DNA of 7,458 nt, taken from Nitrospirales bacterium. Its GTDB lineage: Bacteria; Nitrospirota; Nitrospiria; Nitrospirales; UBA8639. Location of the stretch: positions 1 to 7,458 of the forward strand of contig BQIY01000097.1 in assembly GCA_021604265.1 (NCBI GenBank), written 5' to 3'. A model generated the notes under the pieces. The model searched no databases. It saw only the letters and a list, made by a program, of their open reading frames with translations, and had not been told where the DNA came from. Positions 4,481-7,458 of the stretch are shown in pieces (position 1 is the stretch's first letter; each line of letters starts with the position of its first letter). The translations under genes were made by a program, and so were the position numbers.

Positions 4481-7441
4481 TCATTTTAGGTCAAAACTTT
4501 CACGCGTGTGCTCGACCGTTTGTGAGTTGTGCAGCGATTGCGGAAGTGTGAAAAAGAATGTTGAGCCCTCATGCAGTTTGGATTCAACCCAGATTTGCCC
4601 TTCATGCCGTTCAATGATTTTCTTGCAAATAGCCAATCCAATGCCCGTGCCGGCGAATTCCTGTTTGGTGTGCAGGCGTTGGAAGATCACAAAGATGCGT
4701 TCTGCATATTGCGGGTCAATCCCAATGCCATTATCACGGATGGAGAATTGCCAGTACTTCTTAATTTTTGTCGCGGATATCTCAATTCGAGGCGGCTGAC
4801 TGCCGTGATACTTCAGACTATTGCTGATGAGATTTTGGAAAAGTTGTTCTATGTGGGTTGCGTGAGCCTCAAGGGTTGGCAGTGCCCCAATGGTGATCGT
4901 TGCGTGACTTTCGGCAATGGCCGACTCCAAGGTATTTTTCACATTTTCGGCAATGACCTGAAGGTCAACCAATTCCGCGGTTCGCCCTTCACGAGAAACA
5001 CGGGAGTAGGTTAAGAGGTCCTGAACGAGGTCTTGCATACGCATCGCGCCGTTCACAATCGGTGCAAGCAGTTTTTCAAACTCTGACGGCAGTTGGTGTT
5101 TGGCGCGTTCGCGCAAGAGTTCCGAGAAATTCCGAATTTTGCGTAAAGGTTCTTGAAGGTCATGAGAGGCCACATAGGCAAATTGTTCTAATTCGGCATT
5201 GGATCGCCTGAGATCTTCAATATTTTTCGCTAACGCCTCCTCGTTGATTTTTTCGCGCGTAATGTCCCAATTTACCCCAGTCATTCGTATGGCTGTTCCC
5301 GTTTGGTCTCGATGAATGACGGCAAAGACTTGAATGTAGTGAATCGAGTGATCAGGCCAAATGATCCGGAAATGCGTGCGGAAGTGGGTCTGGTGCTGAA
5401 GGGCGTCTTGCAGTTCCCCGTGAACCCGTTCGTCATCATGCGGGTGGAGCGCGCTCCGCCAGACCTCATATGAGAGCGCTGTTGATCCAGAGGGTTCTCC
5501 GTAGAGCGCATACATGCGATCATCCCAGGTCAACGCATTCTCCACAATATTCCAGTCCCAGACTCCAATTTCGGCAGCTTGAGTGGCAATCTGCAGACTT
5601 TCTGATAGTAGCGCGATTTCGTTTTGATGTTTTTTCTGTTCTGTGATGTCTTGAACTGTGACGACCGCGCCTTCAATTTCATTGCTTTCATTACGAATTG
5701 GTACACTGGTGTATTCAACGGAAATACTGGTTCCATCCTTATGCCAAAGAAGTTCATCTTTGATTGTTTGGATGGTGCCGCACTCAAACGTTTGATGAAT
5801 CGGGCAGTCTTGATAGGCATAGACTGATCCGTCTGGTTTGGTATGGTGAATCATGGAATGCATCGGTGTGCCAATTAACTCCTCCGGACGATAGCCCAGC
5901 AATGAGGCTGCTGCAACATTCACGAATATCGTATTACCGTTCACGTCCACCCCATAGATCCCTTCTCCTGCAGAGTTCAAAATGAGTTCTTTTGTTCGAT
6001 GGAGCCCCTGTAATTCTTTTTCCGCATGTTTTCGTTCACTGACATCGATGACAGAGGCGAGGGCATAGTTCCCTTCATCGGTGGTTAACGGGTTGAGTCC
6101 AATTTCCACTGGAAATTCGGTGCCATTGCGGTGTAGGCCATACGGTTCTTGGTCGAGCATGAGACTGCGTGGTTCGGGTGCTGTAAAATACTTGCCGAGA
6201 TGAGCAGGATGATTTTTTCGGAACCGTTCGGGGATAAGAATTTCAATCGACTGGTGTAGCAGTTCTGTGCTGGTATAGCCGAATTGTTGGCAAAGTAATG
6301 TGTTGGCGAGGACAATGGTGCCGGTTTGATCAATCATCACGATCCCGCTGGGCGCGGTTTCCACAATCGTTCGAAATCGCTGCTCCGCTCGTTGCGCCAG
6401 CCGATTGGCCGCGCGTTCGAGTTCTTGTGCGCGTTGTAGTCGTTTCATGCTCCAGGCCAGAAGGCCGATCAATAGAAGTAAGAATATTACGGCTGCGGCA
6501 AATTCCCAGAGCAGTGCGTGAGAAGCCGCAAGAAGTTCATTGCGGTCACGACGAACCAGGATGCCCCAATTAAACGTCGATGCGAGTCCGCTCCCTTTCA
6601 TTTGACTAAACCCGGTCAGGACATCAATCTTCCGTCGAAGGTGGAATTCTTGCATATACCCATTCTGGCCTTTGGCTACCGATTGAGCTGACCCGAGATT
6701 GAGGGCTTGAAGGTTCACGGGCCCTGGATCACTGGTGCCGGAGTCAAACAAAATCAAACCGTCACGTCGAAGTAATTGCCATTCAAGCATGGAGGTCATC
6801 GGGTATTGTTGCCGTAAGACGGCGGTTTGGCGGTTGAATTCCTTCCCCAAATATTCAAGGGAGATATAGGCAAATATGCCTTTTTTGAACGGCGCACCTT
6901 TCGTGGCACTCTGGTCCGGTTGAACCGCAATGGCAATCAGGAGGGCTAACTGTTCGTTTAAGATATCGCGGGGTTTGGCGTCTTCGATATAAATGCCTGG
7001 AGATTGTTGGATAGTTTGAAAGGCTGGGTTCTGATTCATGATGATGCCGATCGTGGACGGAATAGTGGCGGCGACCACCTGTCCTTTCTCATCAGTAATT
7101 CCGATCCAGTTGTACGCTTGATAGGTGTCTTGAATGATTTGTAAGTGTCGTATGATTGCGGTGCGGTCGTGCGTGCCCAGGATGGGGGTTTTGGCCAAAA
7201 CTGAGATGTCGGCTTGGCGTTCAAATAAAATTCTGTCTAGTCGCTTGCCTAATGCCGTGGCAATCGTTGCCAATGTTTTACCCTGTTCGTCCATGTTGTT
7301 TTGTTTGACTAAGTAATAGGTGATGCCGCTAATGATTAGGATAATGGCCACGATCGTACTGAGTAGAATGGATAACCACAATTGCATGGAGGGGGGAGTA
7401 TCCGGTGTCTGTCCGGTGGGAGAATGAGGCGTCATTGTCAT
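4481..7441 (-). CDS. Membrane sensor histidine kinase (dCACHE-like sensor, three PAS domains, HisKA-HATPase)
   Basis: This 986-residue protein has a short cytoplasmic N terminus, a first membrane span at about residues 21-44, a periplasmic region of about 265 residues and a second span at about 309-330. The periplasmic region looks like a double CACHE sensor: YNWIGITDEKG in the first lobe and, just before the second span, FNWGILVRRDRNELLAA, a typical CACHE ending. Three PAS domains follow at about 354-470, 483-601 and 613-729; the third starts with GVWDWN and has a PAS_3-like look. A helical linker leads to HisKA, where VASHDLQEPLRKI holds the predicted phosphorylated H760. The HATPase domain (about 863-968) has N874 in LISNSLKYH, DNGIGI as G1 and GTGIGLAI as G2. 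All motifs are intact. The H box is of the type found in phytochrome-like kinases that pair with Rcp1-type regulators, and two such regulators lie directly downstream. The ligand is unknown. Only an imperfect ribosome site (AGGA, 13 nt upstream) is visible before the ATG, and the promoter is outside the window. Confidence 0.94.
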   Translation of the reverse strand: MTMTPHSPTGQTPDTPPSMQLWLSILLSTIVAIILIISGITYYLVKQNNMDEQGKTLATIATALGKRLDRILFERQADISVLAKTPILGTHDRTAIIRHLQIIQDTYQAYNWIGITDEKGQVVAATIPSTIGIIMNQNPAFQTIQQSPGIYIEDAKPRDILNEQLALLIAIAVQPDQSATKGAPFKKGIFAYISLEYLGKEFNRQTAVLRQQYPMTSMLEWQLLRRDGLILFDSGTSDPGPVNLQALNLGSAQSVAKGQNGYMQEFHLRRKIDVLTGFSQMKGSGLASTFNWGILVRRDRNELLAASHALLWEFAAAVIFLLLLIGLLAWSMKRLQRAQELERAANRLAQRAEQRFRTIVETAPSGIVMIDQTGTIVLANTLLCQQFGYTSTELLHQSIEILIPERFRKNHPAHLGKYFTAPEPRSLMLDQEPYGLHRNGTEFPVEIGLNPLTTDEGNYALASVIDVSERKHAEKELQGLHRTKELILNSAGEGIYGVDVNGNTIFVNVAAASLLGYRPEELIGTPMHSMIHHTKPDGSVYAYQDCPIHQTFECGTIQTIKDELLWHKDGTSISVEYTSVPIRNESNEIEGAVVTVQDITEQKKHQNEIALLSESLQIATQAAEIGVWDWNIVENALTWDDRMYALYGEPSGSTALSYEVWRSALHPHDDERVHGELQDALQHQTHFRTHFRIIWPDHSIHYIQVFAVIHRDQTGTAIRMTGVNWDITREKINEEALAKNIEDLRRSNAELEQFAYVASHDLQEPLRKIRNFSELLRERAKHQLPSEFEKLLAPIVNGAMRMQDLVQDLLTYSRVSREGRTAELVDLQVIAENVKNTLESAIAESHATITIGALPTLEAHATHIEQLFQNLISNSLKYHGSQPPRIEISATKIKKYWQFSIRDNGIGIDPQYAERIFVIFQRLHTKQEFAGTGIGLAICKKIIERHEGQIWVESKLHEGSTFFFTLPQSLHNSQTVEHTRESFDLK

Positions 7442-7458
7442 GAGGTTTTCTGATTCCT

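Noticed and set aside
4464..4799. 111-codon open frame on the plus strand reaching into the spacer
   Set aside because: It is mostly antisense to the C-terminal end of the membrane kinase, and the Cys/Ser-rich product resembles no family I know.
4571..5014. 147-codon open frame on the plus strand
   Set aside because: It lies entirely opposite the kinase core of the 986-residue gene, whose HisKA and HATPase motifs are clear. The plus-strand product shows no recognisable domain.

Overview
The window is filled by two-component signal transduction genes. It holds the tail of one response regulator and six further genes, arranged as two convergent clusters. Nothing in it looks like a transposase, phage gene, tRNA, rRNA or CRISPR array. 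Base composition is roughly balanced. The proteins (Rcp1-type single-domain regulators, multi-PAS kinases, a periplasmic sensor kinase with two membrane spans) fit a Gram-negative environmental bacterium with a large signalling repertoire. A Nitrospirota-like host is my best guess, but it rests on general resemblance only and is weak.

Left cluster, plus strand (1-1340). The last 57 codons of a single-domain Rcp1-type response regulator overlap by ATGA with a 389-residue protein. That protein has an N-terminal receiver domain fused to a complete histidine kinase core and no sensor domain. About 210 bp of gene-free DNA (1341-1549) then separates it from the convergent cluster.

Right cluster, minus strand (7441 down to 1550), apparently one operon of five genes. 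In transcription order they are: a 986-residue membrane kinase with a dCACHE-like periplasmic sensor, three PAS domains and a HisKA/HATPase core; a 147-residue Rcp1-type response regulator (GTG start preferred over an upstream TTG); a 148-residue diverged response regulator 4 bp further on; a 99-residue response regulator that stops just before its fourth beta strand; and, 11 bp later, a 502-residue soluble PAS-HisKA-HATPase-receiver hybrid kinase.

Likely working model (inference). The membrane kinase senses an extracytoplasmic ligand and phosphorylates one or both intact small receivers. The soluble hybrid kinase adds a second input or a phosphatase or relay function. The left cluster is a parallel or cross-talking module whose kinase core is clearly paralogous to that of the membrane kinase. 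No DNA-binding, cyclase, methyltransferase or HPt output domain is present, so the outputs act by protein contact or lie elsewhere.

The most notable oddities are the truncated regulator next to the hybrid kinase, the stacking of three small receivers between two kinases, the sensorless receiver-kinase fusion, and a compact cluster of direct and inverted repeats between the membrane kinase and the first regulator.
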